From Streptomyces rugosispiralis (GTDB taxonomy: Bacteria; Actinomycetota; Actinomycetes; Streptomycetales; Streptomycetaceae): a stretch of 64,000 nucleotides of DNA. The stretch covers positions 620,001 to 684,000 of the forward strand of contig NZ_JANIAA010000001.1 of assembly GCF_024505145.1 (NCBI RefSeq), in the 5' to 3' direction. This document shows positions 32,713 through 41,777 of the stretch, one piece after another. Position 1 is the stretch's first letter. The number at the start of each line of letters is the position of its first letter. A program made the translations under genes and the position numbers. The notes below the pieces were generated by a model. The model did no database searches, had not been told where the DNA came from, and was given only the letters and a program-made list of their open reading frames with translations.

Positions 32713-33720
32713 ATGCCCGAAGCGATGCCGCGCCCCGCGGAGCAGCCCCTGGACCGGCCCGCGGAGCGGGCGGAGCGCCGGCCCCTGTACCGGCGGCTGC
32801 CGCTGCGCCAGATCCTGTGTCTGCTGCCGCTGCTCGTCGTGGGTGTCTGGGTGGTCCAGCACCGGTCGCTGATCGGCTCCGGTGCCCGTCAGATGTTCAC
32901 CGCCAATCCGTACTGGCTGCTGACGGCGGTGGCGACGACCGGCCTCGGCTGGGTGGCGGTGTCGTTCGCCCGGCAGGGCACGGTGCTGGAGCGGCTGCCG
33001 GCCAGACGGCTGTTCGCCACCCAGTTCGCCGCGGGGGCGGCCAATCATCTGCTGCCGTCGGGGATCGGTGCCGGCGCGGTCAACATCCGGTTCATGACGG
33101 GCTGCGGGCTGCCGCCCGCCCGCTCCTCGGCGGCGCTGGCCCTGTACTTCCTGGCCGAGGCCACGGCCCGGGTGGGGCTGCTGCTGGTGCTGCTCATGGC
33201 GTTCCCCGAGGCGCTGCGGCTGGGCCCGCTGCTCCCGGACTCGGTGAGCGGGATGGTGGTGACCGGGGTGGTGGCGGCGGCCGGGGTGCTGGTGGCCGGG
33301 GTGGCGCTGATCCGTCCGGTGCGCCGGCTCGTGGTGACGTTCCTGCGCACCGCGCTGGCCGACGCCCGTTCGCTGCATATGCGGCCGTCCAGGGCGCTGG
33401 CGCTGTGGGGTGGTTCGCTGGCGTTTCCGCTGCTGCAGGCGGCGGGGCTGGTGGCGGTCGCGCTGGCGCTTGAGCTCGAGGTGCGGCCGGCGCATGTGAT
33501 GCTCGCGTATCTGGCCGCCACGGCGGTGGCCGCCGTCGTCCCCGCCCCCGGTGGTATCGGCTCGGTCGACGCGGCGCTGGTCATCGCGCTGGTGGCGGCG
33601 GGGGCGCCGGTCGAGTCGGCCACGTCCACGGTGCTGGCGTACCGCTTCATCACGGTGTGGCTGCCGCTGATCCCCGGAGCGCTGGTGCTGGGCGGGCTGG
33701 TGCGCTGGAAGATCGTCTGA
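32713..33720 (+). CDS. Flippase-like (LPG synthase TM/AglD) integral membrane protein
   Basis: About 335 aa with seven or eight hydrophobic helices of the lysylphosphatidylglycerol-synthase transmembrane/UPF0104 type. LLPSGIGAGAVNIRFM and the late VPAPGGIGSVDAALV are the conserved loops of this family. Members without the catalytic aminoacyl domain are thought to move lipids or lipid-linked sugars. ATG 32713 is preferred because AGGAG lies 11 nt upstream; the GTG at 32701 overlaps that site. It follows the GT87 gene by about 20 bp, which suggests a combined synthesis-and-flipping operon. Confidence 0.85.
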   Translation: MPEAMPRPAEQPLDRPAERAERRPLYRRLPLRQILCLLPLLVVGVWVVQHRSLIGSGARQMFTANPYWLLTAVATTGLGWVAVSFARQGTVLERLPARRLFATQFAAGAANHLLPSGIGAGAVNIRFMTGCGLPPARSSAALALYFLAEATARVGLLLVLLMAFPEALRLGPLLPDSVSGMVVTGVVAAAGVLVAGVALIRPVRRLVVTFLRTALADARSLHMRPSRALALWGGSLAFPLLQAAGLVAVALALELEVRPAHVMLAYLAATAVAAVVPAPGGIGSVDAALVIALVAAGAPVESATSTVLAYRFITVWLPLIPGALVLGGLVRWKIV

Positions 33721-33723
33721 CCT

Positions 33724-33775
33724 GGCGGATCGGAGTACCCGGCGGATCGGTACCCGGCGGATCGGGGCACCCGGC
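33724..33775. repeat. Three GGCGGATCGG units between convergent genes
   Basis: GGCGGATCGG occurs at 33724, 33741 and 33756, separated by 5-7 bp ending in ACCC. They lie between the stops of the flippase-like gene and CapA. No stable hairpin is formed by the units themselves. Confidence 0.7.
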
Positions 33776-33779
33776 CGGG

Positions 33780-34892
33780 TCAGGGCCCGCGCAGGGTGAG
33801 GACGTCGTCGGGCCGGACGTCGATGTGCGAGCCGAGGAAGGCCCCGACCCGGTCGAGGGTTCCGCCCAGCCAGGCGGCGTCCTCGTGGCCGGTGCGCTCC
33901 AGCCGCATCCGCCGTGACCGCAGGGGCACCATGCGCAGGCTCATCAGGCGACCGGTGTCCGGGTCCAGCTCGGGGAAGTAGAGCAGCCGCAGATCGTCGC
34001 GGTACCGCTCGTAGCCGCCGATGCCCTCGTAGTCGTCGACCATGTCGCCGCAGCCGTAGATGACCAGCTTGCCGCGGTACACCTCGAGGGGGCGGGGGTG
34101 GTGGGAGGAGTGGCCGTGGACGAGGTCCACACCGCCGTCGATCAGGGCGTGGGCGAAGTGGATCTGGTCCGGGGAGACGCCGTACCCCCAGTTGCCGCCC
34201 CAGTGGACCGAGGCGACGGCGAGGTCGCCGGGGCGCTTGAGCTGCCGTACGCGGACGGTGATCGCGTACGCGCGGGCGTCCGACAGCTCGGGCAGGAAGT
34301 CGACCCCGGACCGGTTCTCGGCCGCGGCCCACCGGCCCGGGATGCCGCTGGAGGCCGCGCCGAACGAGAAGACCAGCACCCGGCGCCGGTCCCCGGCCGG
34401 GACGGCGGCGGGGCGCCGCGCGGCGGCCGCGTCATGGCCCGCTCCGGCCACCCGGAGCCCGGCGGCGGCCAGGGAGTCGAGCGTCTCGTCGAGCCCGCGC
34501 CGGCCGCCGTCGAGCACATGGTTGTTGGCCAGCACGCAGACATCCGGCCGGACCGCGGTCAGACAGGGGAGGTTGTCCGGGCTCATCCGGTAGTGGACGT
34601 CCTTCCCCGGGGCGAACTCATCACTGCGGGTGACGCTCGTCTCCAGGTTGAGCACCCGCACCTCGGGCGCCTCCTCGTCCAGCACCGCCAGGGCGTCGCC
34701 CCAGGGCCAGGAGAAGTCCACCGGGCGCGGGATCGGGCCGTTCGCCTGCTCCGCCAGCTCGACATAGGCCCGGGAGTCGCGGATGTAGGGCTCGTGGAGC
34801 TCCGGATCGCCCGGATGCGGCAGGATCTGGTCGACCCCGCGGGCGAGCATCACATCGCCGCAGAGGAACAGCGTCACCGCCGTGTCGTGCAT
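33780..34892 (-). CDS. CapA-family metallophosphatase-like protein
   Basis: A 370-aa protein of the CapA/PgsA group (calcineurin-like metallophosphatase fold). FLCGDVMLARGVD at the start, VLNLETSVT near 80, LANNHVLDGGRRGLDETL near 118 and HGHSSHHPRPLEVY near 270 supply the expected metal ligands (Asp, Asn, His pairs). Relatives are needed for poly-gamma-glutamate capsule or act as bacterial phosphatases. No signal peptide is seen. It is on the opposite strand from the glycosyltransferase operon and reads away from the sigma-factor gene behind it. Confidence 0.9.
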   Translation of the reverse strand: MHDTAVTLFLCGDVMLARGVDQILPHPGDPELHEPYIRDSRAYVELAEQANGPIPRPVDFSWPWGDALAVLDEEAPEVRVLNLETSVTRSDEFAPGKDVHYRMSPDNLPCLTAVRPDVCVLANNHVLDGGRRGLDETLDSLAAAGLRVAGAGHDAAAARRPAAVPAGDRRRVLVFSFGAASSGIPGRWAAAENRSGVDFLPELSDARAYAITVRVRQLKRPGDLAVASVHWGGNWGYGVSPDQIHFAHALIDGGVDLVHGHSSHHPRPLEVYRGKLVIYGCGDMVDDYEGIGGYERYRDDLRLLYFPELDPDTGRLMSLRMVPLRSRRMRLERTGHEDAAWLGGTLDRVGAFLGSHIDVRPDDVLTLRGP

Positions 34893-34973
34893 ACCTCAAC
34901 GATAGGCGTGCGTCGCCATGAGCGGCCGTGGCCGGGCCGGGACCCGCGGGGGCGGCCGCCGGGGGCGTGGGCG

Positions 34974-35780
34974 TCACGCGGCACGGGCGCCGACCTCCTG
35001 CCCCAGGCGGGCGCAGGTGCGGTTGATGAGCCGGGAGACATGCATCTGGGAGATGCCGAGCCGATCGGCGATCCGGCTCTGGGTCTCGTCGCAGAAGAAC
35101 CGCAGGTAGAGGATCTCCCGCTCGCGCGCGGGAAGCCTGCGCAGGCACGGCTTGAGGGATTCGCGCTGGACCACCCGCTCGTAGGAGGACTCGGTCGAGC
35201 CGAGGGTGTCCACCAGCGCGTAGCCGTCGTCCGCACCACGCAGCGCGGCGTCCAGCGACAGCGTGCGGAAGCTGTCCAGCGCCTCCATGCCGACGAGGAC
35301 GTCCTCCTCGGTCATTCCGGTGTGCCGGGCGATGTCCTTGACGCTGGGCGAACGGTCGTCCGGTGAACGGGTCAGCTCCTGGATGGCGGTGCGGACCCGG
35401 TTGCGCAGCTCCTGGACCCGGCGCGGGACGTGCAGGCCCCACATATGGTCGCGGAAGTGCCGCTTGACCTCCCCGACCACGGTCGGGACGGCGTAGCTCT
35501 CGAAGGCCGAACCCCGGTCCGGCTCATAGCGCTTGACCGCCTTGACCAGGCCGACCATGGCCACCTGCCGCAGATCCTCGGAGCTTTCACCGCGGTTGCG
35601 GAACTGCGAGGCGATGCGCTCGGCCATCGGCATCCAGGCCCGGACGACATCCTGCCGCAGGATCTCCTTCTCCTGACCGTCCGGCAGATCGGCGATCCGG
35701 CGGAAGTCGGCGGAGGTGTCGGGGGCGTCGTCGTGTGCGTGCTTGGGGTGTGTTCGGGGGTGTGCTCGTGCGGACGTCAT
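34974..35780 (-). CDS. SigB/SigF/SigG-type RNA polymerase sigma factor
   Basis: A 268-aa group 3 sigma factor. Region 2 spans about residues 40-110 (SEDLRQVAMVGLVKAVKRYEPDRGSAFESYAVPTVVGE), including core-binding and -10 recognition. Region 3 follows (~120-185). Region 4 ends with the HTH ETQSRIADRLGISQMHVSRLINR for -35 recognition. These factors control stress and development genes in Streptomyces. No anti-sigma (RsbW-like) gene lies next to it, so control would come from elsewhere. ATG 35780 follows AAGGGAG. Confidence 0.94.
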   Translation of the reverse strand: MTSARAHPRTHPKHAHDDAPDTSADFRRIADLPDGQEKEILRQDVVRAWMPMAERIASQFRNRGESSEDLRQVAMVGLVKAVKRYEPDRGSAFESYAVPTVVGEVKRHFRDHMWGLHVPRRVQELRNRVRTAIQELTRSPDDRSPSVKDIARHTGMTEEDVLVGMEALDSFRTLSLDAALRGADDGYALVDTLGSTESSYERVVQRESLKPCLRRLPAREREILYLRFFCDETQSRIADRLGISQMHVSRLINRTCARLGQEVGARAA

Positions 35781-36172
35781 GGGCCGGTCTCCCTTGTGCT
35801 GTCATCAGTGTCACCACAGGTTCTGGCAATCCGGACAACTCGGGCGACCGTGAACACGCCTTCCGCAGCCGGGCTGCTCCCCTGGCGTGCCTCCGGTCCG
35901 AAGCACACTGTCCGCGTGCCCGTCCTCGGCGTGGCGAAACGGAGTTCATCTCCACGGATGGCGGTCCGTCCGGTGCGTCGTGCGTCACATCGGCCCGCTG
36001 CGTGACCCGTATGGGCATGTGGGAGGGGAGCGACAAGGATTCGGCCCACGATCAAGATTTACGGAGGCTTTCCCGCCGTTTCGCCTATGTGCCGTTGTCC
36101 GTACCGCCTTGGCGGACGAGACTGCACCGGTTCCCCCGCTTCCCTTCGAACGCCACAGGAGACCGGAGCGCC
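35781..36172. other. 392-bp divergent region between sigma factor and phospholipase C
   Basis: I find no credible gene here. It must hold the promoters of both divergent genes. AGGAGACCGGAG lies just before the phospholipase start. I saw no convincing GTTT/GGGTAT pair for a SigB-type promoter and no repeated GTTCACC pair for a PhoP box. Confidence 0.6.
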
Positions 36173-38233
36173 ATGACCTCCATAGACCGTCGAAGATTCA
36201 TGCAACTTGCCGGCACCGGCACGGCCATGTCCCTCCTCTCCGCCAGCATCGCCCGCGCCGCGGAGATCCCGGCGAACCGCCGGACCGGAAGCCTGCGCGA
36301 CATCGAGCACATCGTCGTGCTGATGCAGGAGAACCGCTCCTTCGACCACTACTTCGGCTCCCTGCGCGGGGTACGGGGATTCGGCGATCCGCGGCCGGTG
36401 CGGCTGCCCAACGGCAAGCCGGTGTGGCACCAGTCCGACGGCTCCAAGGAGGTCCTGCCGTTCCGCCCCGAGGTGAACGACCTCGGGCTGCAGTTCCTCC
36501 AGGACCTGCCGCACGGCTGGGGTGACGGCCATGTGGCGTTCAACGACGGCGCGTACGACAAGTGGGTGCCCTCGAAGTCGGCCACCACCATGGCGTATCT
36601 GACCCGCGAGGACATTCCGTTCCACTACGCGCTGGCCGACGCCTTCACCATCTGCGACGCCTACCACTGCTCGTTCATCGGCTCCACGGACCCCAACCGC
36701 TACTACCTGTGGTCCGGTTACACCGGGAACGACGGCAAGGGCGGCGGCCCGGTGCTGGACAACGCGGAGGCCGGCTACGGCTGGACCACGTACCCCGAGC
36801 GCCTGGAGAAGGCCGGGATCTCCTGGAAGATCTACCAGGACATCGGCGACGGGCTCGACGCCAAGGGCGGCTGGGGCTGGATCGACGACGCCTACCGCGG
36901 CAACTACGGCGACAACTCGCTGCTGTACTTCAACCAGTACCGCGATGCCAAGCCCGGCGACCCGCTGTACGACAAGGCCCGCACCGGTACCGACGCCAAG
37001 CACGGCGACGGCTTCTTCGACGTGCTGCGGGCCGATGTGAAGGCCGGGAAGCTGCCGCAGATCTCCTGGATCGCGGCGCCCGAAGCCTTCACCGAGCACC
37101 CCAACTGGCCGGCCAACTACGGCGCCTGGTACATCGCCCAGGTGCTGGACGCGCTCACCTCCAACCCCGAGGTGTGGAGCAAGACCGCGCTGCTCATCAC
37201 CTACGACGAGAACGACGGCTTCTTCGACCACGTGGTGCCGCCGTACGCGCCCGCCGCCAAGCGGGGCGCCTCGACCGTGGACACCACCGGGGAGCTGTAC
37301 GCCGGTTCATCCTCGCAGCCCGCGGGCCCGTACGGGCTGGGGCAGCGGGTGCCGATGCTGGTGGTGTCGCCGTGGAGCAAGGGCGGCTGGGTGTGCTCGC
37401 AGACGCTGGACCACACCTCGGTCATCCGGCTCATGGAGCGGCGCTTCGGGGTCGAGGAGCCGAACATCTCGCCGTGGCGGCGGGCGGTGTGCGGCGACCT
37501 GACCGAGGCCTTCGACTTCTCCCGGACCGATGTGAAGGTCCCCGCCCTGCCGGACACCAGCGGCTACCGGCCCAAGGACAACGACCGGCACCCGGACTAC
37601 GTGCCGGCGCTCCCGGCGAACCCCTCGCTGCCCCGGCAGGAGTCCGGGCTGCGCCCGGCCAGGCCGCTGCCGTACGACCTGTCGGCCGACGCCACGACCG
37701 GCGCCGACGGCGCTCTGCGGGTCGACTTCGTCCACCACGGCAAGGGCACCGCCGCGCACTTCCACGTGACCTCCGCGAGCCATCAGGGCGGGCCGTGGGG
37801 CTACACCGTCGAGGCGGGCAAGCGGCTGTCCGGCAGCTGGCAGCGCTCCTCGGCGGACAACGGCGCCTATGACCTCCAGGTGCACGGTCCGGCCGGTTTC
37901 CTGCGCCACTTCACCGGCCACGCCGCGAGTGAGGGCCCCGAGGTGACCGCCCGTCACGACCGGGCCACCGGGGAGGTCAAGCTGACCCTCGTCAACCGGG
38001 GCGACGCGACGGTGCGGCTCACCGTCACGGACGGCTACCACAAGGAGAAGCCGGCGAACTACCGGCTCCGGCCGGGCGCGCGGGTGGTGCACACCGCGCG
38101 GACCGGGCGCAGCCACCAGTGGTACGACCTGTCGGTGGCCTCCGACCACGACAGCGGCTATCTGCGCCGGCTGACCGGGCATGTGGAGACCGGCCGGGCG
38201 GGGATGAGCGACCCCGCGCTCTCGGCGGACTGA
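36173..38233 (+). CDS. Tat-exported phosphocholine-type phospholipase C
   Basis: A 686-aa secreted enzyme that removes the head group from phospholipids. The Tat signal is DRRRFMQLAG followed by a hydrophobic stretch ending ARAAE. The catalytic alkaline-phosphatase-like domain has HIVVLMQENRSFDHYFGSL near residue 46 (nucleophile region), ITYDENDGFFDHVVPP near 345 (metal-binding) and LDHTSVIRLMERRFGV near 410. Two DUF756-type beta domains end the protein (about 505-590 and 595-680). ATG 36173 is favoured over longer open frame by the Tat motif and GGAG upstream. A terminator follows. Confidence 0.94.
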   Translation: MTSIDRRRFMQLAGTGTAMSLLSASIARAAEIPANRRTGSLRDIEHIVVLMQENRSFDHYFGSLRGVRGFGDPRPVRLPNGKPVWHQSDGSKEVLPFRPEVNDLGLQFLQDLPHGWGDGHVAFNDGAYDKWVPSKSATTMAYLTREDIPFHYALADAFTICDAYHCSFIGSTDPNRYYLWSGYTGNDGKGGGPVLDNAEAGYGWTTYPERLEKAGISWKIYQDIGDGLDAKGGWGWIDDAYRGNYGDNSLLYFNQYRDAKPGDPLYDKARTGTDAKHGDGFFDVLRADVKAGKLPQISWIAAPEAFTEHPNWPANYGAWYIAQVLDALTSNPEVWSKTALLITYDENDGFFDHVVPPYAPAAKRGASTVDTTGELYAGSSSQPAGPYGLGQRVPMLVVSPWSKGGWVCSQTLDHTSVIRLMERRFGVEEPNISPWRRAVCGDLTEAFDFSRTDVKVPALPDTSGYRPKDNDRHPDYVPALPANPSLPRQESGLRPARPLPYDLSADATTGADGALRVDFVHHGKGTAAHFHVTSASHQGGPWGYTVEAGKRLSGSWQRSSADNGAYDLQVHGPAGFLRHFTGHAASEGPEVTARHDRATGEVKLTLVNRGDATVRLTVTDGYHKEKPANYRLRPGARVVHTARTGRSHQWYDLSVASDHDSGYLRRLTGHVETGRAGMSDPALSAD

Positions 38234-38254
38234 GCCTCCGCCACCGCCTCTCGT

Positions 38255-38291
38255 CGCGCGCCCGTCCGGCTCCCCGCCGGGCGGGCGCGCG
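38255..38291. terminator. Bidirectional terminator between phospholipase C and AraC gene
   Basis: CGCGCGCCCG (38255-38264) pairs exactly with CGGGCGCGCG (38282-38291). It lies between the two convergent stop codons at 38233 and 38328. Confidence 0.75.
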
Positions 38292-38327
38292 GCGCGTTCC
38301 CCCGCCTCACATGTGGCGCTCGGGCCG

Positions 38328-39218
38328 TCAGCGCCGGGCGCCCGAGGCGCGGACGCGGAACCCGGCCGGGGTCTCGCCCGAGCGCCGCCGGAAGAACTTG
38401 GTGAAGACGGTGGCGTCCGGGAAGCCGAGCCGCTCGCCGATGGCCGTGGCGGACAGATCGGTGTGCACCAGCAGCCGCTTGGCCTCGAGCAGCACCCGGT
38501 CGTCGATGAACCGCTTGGCGCCGCATCCGACGGCGGCGCGGGTGGCCCGGGTCAGCGTGCGGACGCTGTAGCCCAGCCGGTCCGCGTAGTCCTCGACCCG
38601 GTGGGTGCGGGTGTAGTCGCGCTCCACGGCCTGCTGGAAGCGGCGGAACGCCTCGCTGCCCGCCGTGTCCCCGCTCCGGGCGCCGGGCAGATGGGCCAGC
38701 CGCAGCACGAGGACGGCGACGAGGTGGCGCACCACCTCGACATGCGCCTCCAGCGGCCCGGCCACCGTCCGGTACTCGCTCTCCAGCAGGTCCAGGACGC
38801 CACGCACGGCCTCGGCGTCGGCGCCCTCGGGCACCACCAGCGGGGACCGCGACGCGGGCCGGTCCAGCCGGGCGACCGCCGCCGTGGCGGCGCCGAGATA
38901 GCCGGGCGGGAAGAGCACGGCGGCGCCGTCCGCCGCGCCGAGGGCGGACCGGAACTGGTGGATCTGCCCGGGGCGCACCCACATCCAGCCGCCCTCGGTC
39001 AGCTCGTGCTCGGTGAAGTCCACCGAGCAGCGCAGCGTCCCGGAGCGCACGGTGATCAGCTGGTGGAAGGCGAGCCGCATCGGGGCGTGGACATCGAGGC
39101 CATGGCTCCGGGCGCGGGCGGCGAGTCCGGGGAAGTCCAGGACGGCCGCTCCCGGCGGGGCTCCCACGGAGGGCCGGAACGGAACCTCGGTGACATCACG
39201 GTGTCCGTTTCTGTCCAT
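38328..39218 (-). CDS. AraC-family transcriptional regulator
   Basis: A 296-aa regulator with an N-terminal cupin-like sensor (RSGTLRCSVDFTEHEL, then WMWVRPGQIHQF) and the two-HTH AraC domain in the last ~100 residues (VEDYADRLGYSVRTLTRATRAAVG, then LSATAIGERLGFPDATVFTKFFRRRSGETPAGFR). It is divergent from vdcBCD with 151 bp between starts, so it is a good candidate activator of the decarboxylase operon, with an aromatic acid as possible effector. That link is inference from position. Confidence 0.92.
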   Translation of the reverse strand: MDRNGHRDVTEVPFRPSVGAPPGAAVLDFPGLAARARSHGLDVHAPMRLAFHQLITVRSGTLRCSVDFTEHELTEGGWMWVRPGQIHQFRSALGAADGAAVLFPPGYLGAATAAVARLDRPASRSPLVVPEGADAEAVRGVLDLLESEYRTVAGPLEAHVEVVRHLVAVLVLRLAHLPGARSGDTAGSEAFRRFQQAVERDYTRTHRVEDYADRLGYSVRTLTRATRAAVGCGAKRFIDDRVLLEAKRLLVHTDLSATAIGERLGFPDATVFTKFFRRRSGETPAGFRVRASGARR

Positions 39219-39369
39219 AGCGCGTCTTCAGTGTACGGCTGGTGTGTGCTGGTCCGCATCTAGCGTGGAGTGCGTTGTGGTGAACGGGTGACCGAAAGAG
39301 TCCCCATGATCACCGCTTCCCCTTCCACCGAGAACATTCCATCCGAAGCAGCCGAGGGAGCGCGCCGAC

Positions 39370-39963
39370 GTGCGATTGATCGTGGGCATGACAGGAGCAA
39401 CGGGTGCCGTGTTCGGCGTCCGGCTGCTGGAGACGCTGGCCGAGCTGCCGGAGGTGGAGACCCATCTGGTGCTCAGCCGCTGGGCGCGCACCACGATCGA
39501 GCTGGAGACCGGCCGGTCCGCCCGTGAGGTGGCCGGACTCGCCGATGTGACCCACTCCCCCGAGGACCAGGGCGCCACCATCTCCTCCGGCTCCTTCCGC
39601 ACCGACGGCATGATCATCGCGCCGTGCTCGATGAAGACCCTCGCCGGGATCCGCGCCGGATACGCCGACGGACTGGTGGGCCGCGCCGCGGACGTCGTCC
39701 TCAAGGAGCGGCGCCGGCTCGTCCTCGTACCGAGGGAGACCCCGCTCAGCGAGATCCACCTCGAGAACATGCTGGCGCTCTCCCGGATGGGCGTGCGGAT
39801 GGTCCCGCCCATGCCCGCCTTCTACAACCACCCCCAGTCGGTGGACGACATCGTCGACCACCTCACGGCCCGCCTCCTCGACCAGTTCGACCTGCCCGCG
39901 CCCGCCGCCAGGCGGTGGGAGGGCATGCGCGCCGCCCGCGGCCCGAAGCCGACCGCCGCCTGA
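39370..39963 (+). CDS. vdcB: Flavin prenyltransferase (UbiX family), hydroxyarylic acid decarboxylase subunit B
   Basis: A 197-aa flavoprotein that joins dimethylallyl phosphate to FMN to make prenylated FMN, the cofactor of UbiD decarboxylases. Visible family marks are GMTGATGAVFGVRLLE, IIAPCSMKTLAGIRAGYADGL and LVPRETPLSEIHLENML. GTG 39370 follows GAGGGAG by 9 nt. The three-gene order UbiX-UbiD-small protein matches the vdcBCD/bsdBCD non-oxidative decarboxylase clusters known for vanillate and 4-hydroxybenzoate. The exact substrate in this strain is inferred. Confidence 0.94.
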   Translation: MRLIVGMTGATGAVFGVRLLETLAELPEVETHLVLSRWARTTIELETGRSAREVAGLADVTHSPEDQGATISSGSFRTDGMIIAPCSMKTLAGIRAGYADGLVGRAADVVLKERRRLVLVPRETPLSEIHLENMLALSRMGVRMVPPMPAFYNHPQSVDDIVDHLTARLLDQFDLPAPAARRWEGMRAARGPKPTAA

Positions 39964-39994
39964 TTCCCCCACCCCTCCCCCACTTGGAGTTTCC

Positions 39995-41419
39995 ATGGTC
40001 TACGACGACTTCCGCGGTTTCCTCGACGCCCTCCGGAAGGAGGGGCAACTGCTGCACATCGAGGACGAGGTGATGCCGGAGCCGGACATCGCCGCCGCCG
40101 CGAACGCCGCCCCGCGCCTGGGGGGCCACGCCCCCGCCCTGTACTTCGACCGCGTCAAGGGCTTCACCGACGCGCGGATCGCGCTCAATGTGCACGGCTC
40201 ATGGGCCAATCACGCGCTCGCGCTCGGCCTGCCCAAGGAGACCGGCACCAAGGAACAGGTGGAGGAGTTCATCCGCCGCTGGGACGCCTTCCCGGTGGCC
40301 CCCGAATGGCGCGAGAACCCGGTCTGGGCGGAGAACACCCTGGAGGGCGAGGACGCCGACATCTTCCGGGTGCTCCCGCTGATCCGGCTCAACGACGGCG
40401 ACGGCGGCTTCTACATCGACAAGGCGGCCGTGATCTCCAAGGACCCGGCCGACCCCGAGCACAGCGGCAAGCAGAACGTCGGCATCTACCGCATCGAGGT
40501 CAAGGGCAGGCGCACACTCGCCATCCAGCCGGTGCCGATGCATGACATCGCCCAGCATCTGCACACCGCCGAGGAGCGGGGCGAGGACCTGCCCGTGGCC
40601 ATCGCGCTCGGCAACGAGCCGGTGATCTCCATCGTGGCCTCCACCCCCATGGAGTACGAGCAGAACGAGTACGAGCTGGCCGGCGCGTTGCGCGGCGCCC
40701 CCGCCCCGATCTCCCGGGCCCCGCTCACCGGACTGCCCGTGCCGTGGGGCAGCGAGGTGGTCGTCGAGGGTGTCATCGAGGGCCGCAAGCGGGAGATCGA
40801 GGGGCCGTTCGGCGAGTTCACCGGCCACTACTCCGGCGGCCGGAACATGCCGGTCATCCGCATCGACCGGATTTCCCACCGCTCGGCCCCGATCTTCGAG
40901 CACCTCTACCTCGGCATGCCGTGGACCGAGGTGGACTATCTGATCGCCGCCAACACCTGTGTGCCGCTGTACAAGCAACTGCGCCGCGACTTCCCCGAGG
41001 TCCAGGCGGTCAACGCGATGTACACCCACGGGCTGGTGGTCATCGTCTCCACCAAGAAGCGCTACGGCGGCTTCGCCAAGGCCGTCGGCATGCGGGTGCT
41101 GACCACGCCGCACGGCCTCGGTTACGCCGCCACCGTGATCGTGGTGGACGAGGACGTCGACCCGTTCGACCTCCCCCAGGTGATGTGGGCGCTGTCCACG
41201 AAGATGAACCCGGCGGGCGATCTGGTGCGGATCCCCAATCTGTCGGTGCTGGAGCTGGCCCCGCAGGCGATCACGCCCGGTATCACCGACAAGCTCATCA
41301 TCGACGCCACCACCCCCGTCGCCCCCGACAACCGCGGCACCTACGGCACCCAGGTGCGCGATCTGCCCGAGACGGCCGGGTGGCTGGCCCGGCTGCGGCA
41401 GCTCGCCGCCGCGGGCTGA
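39995..41419 (+). CDS. vdcC: UbiD-family hydroxyarylic acid decarboxylase, subunit C
   Basis: A 474-aa prenylated-FMN-dependent decarboxylase, the catalytic subunit; its length fits VdcC (about 475 aa). NVGIYRIEVKGRRTL and MHDIAQHL lie in the cofactor half. EGPFGEFTGHYSGGR near residue 268 supplies the conserved acidic and arginine residues, and GLGYAATVIVVDEDVDPFDLPQVMWAL comes later in short segments. It would convert vanillate to guaiacol or 4-hydroxybenzoate to phenol without oxidation. It starts 31 bp after vdcB, with GGAG before ATG 39995. Confidence 0.95.
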   Translation: MVYDDFRGFLDALRKEGQLLHIEDEVMPEPDIAAAANAAPRLGGHAPALYFDRVKGFTDARIALNVHGSWANHALALGLPKETGTKEQVEEFIRRWDAFPVAPEWRENPVWAENTLEGEDADIFRVLPLIRLNDGDGGFYIDKAAVISKDPADPEHSGKQNVGIYRIEVKGRRTLAIQPVPMHDIAQHLHTAEERGEDLPVAIALGNEPVISIVASTPMEYEQNEYELAGALRGAPAPISRAPLTGLPVPWGSEVVVEGVIEGRKREIEGPFGEFTGHYSGGRNMPVIRIDRISHRSAPIFEHLYLGMPWTEVDYLIAANTCVPLYKQLRRDFPEVQAVNAMYTHGLVVIVSTKKRYGGFAKAVGMRVLTTPHGLGYAATVIVVDEDVDPFDLPQVMWALSTKMNPAGDLVRIPNLSVLELAPQAITPGITDKLIIDATTPVAPDNRGTYGTQVRDLPETAGWLARLRQLAAAG

Positions 41420-41474
41420 CCACCCCACCCCACCCCGCCGCCCTATCCCACCTCACCTCACGGAAGGACTTCGA

Positions 41475-41777
41475 ATGTCCGACACCACTCCCCCGTGCCC
41501 GGCCGCCCTGTGCCCGCGCTGTGCCCACGAGACGATCGAGCACATCACCGGCTCCCCCGTCCCCGGCGTCTGGGAGGTGCTCCAGTGCGCGCGGTGCCTG
41601 TACATGTGGCGCACCAGCGAGCCCGCACGGCGCACCCGGCGCGACGCCTACCCCGAGGAGTTCATGCTGACGCCCGAGGACATCGGCACCGCGCCGGAGG
41701 TCCCGGCCGTTCCGCCGCTGCTCAAGGCCCGAGGCCGGAACGGCTACCAGGTGACGGGGAGTTCGTACACCCCGTAG
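41475..41777 (+). CDS. vdcD: Hydroxyarylic acid decarboxylase small subunit D
   Basis: A 100-aa protein, slightly longer than typical VdcD (about 80 aa). It has a rubredoxin-like Cys set, LCPRCAHE near residue 12 and LQCARCLYMW near 36, probably binding zinc, and the ending RTRRDAYPEEFMLTPEDI. Such subunits are required for activity of some vdc/bsd decarboxylases, although their role is unclear. GGAAGG precedes ATG 41475. Its last 34 bp overlap the 3' end of the convergent P450 gene. Confidence 0.93.
   Translation: MSDTTPPCPAALCPRCAHETIEHITGSPVPGVWEVLQCARCLYMWRTSEPARRTRRDAYPEEFMLTPEDIGTAPEVPAVPPLLKARGRNGYQVTGSSYTP

Noticed and set aside
33724..33775. GGCGGATCGG triplicate and other short repeats as a CRISPR array.
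   Set aside because: Units are 10 bp with 5-7-bp gaps, far too short and too few for repeats and spacers, and no cas gene is present.
30943..34332. A 1129-codon open frame on the minus strand opposite the mannosyltransferase operon.
   Set aside because: It is an antisense shadow created by GC-rich third positions of three good membrane-protein genes. Its product is low-complexity Arg/Gly/Gln-rich without any domain.
34974..36172. An anti-sigma/anti-anti-sigma partner for the SigB/F/G-type factor.
   Set aside because: Neither flank encodes an RsbW-like kinase or STAS protein, and the 392-bp upstream gap has no plausible frame.
35781..36172. PhoP boxes controlling phospholipase C.
   Set aside because: Single GTTCA-like stretches exist, but no pair of direct GTTCACC repeats at 11-bp spacing was found.
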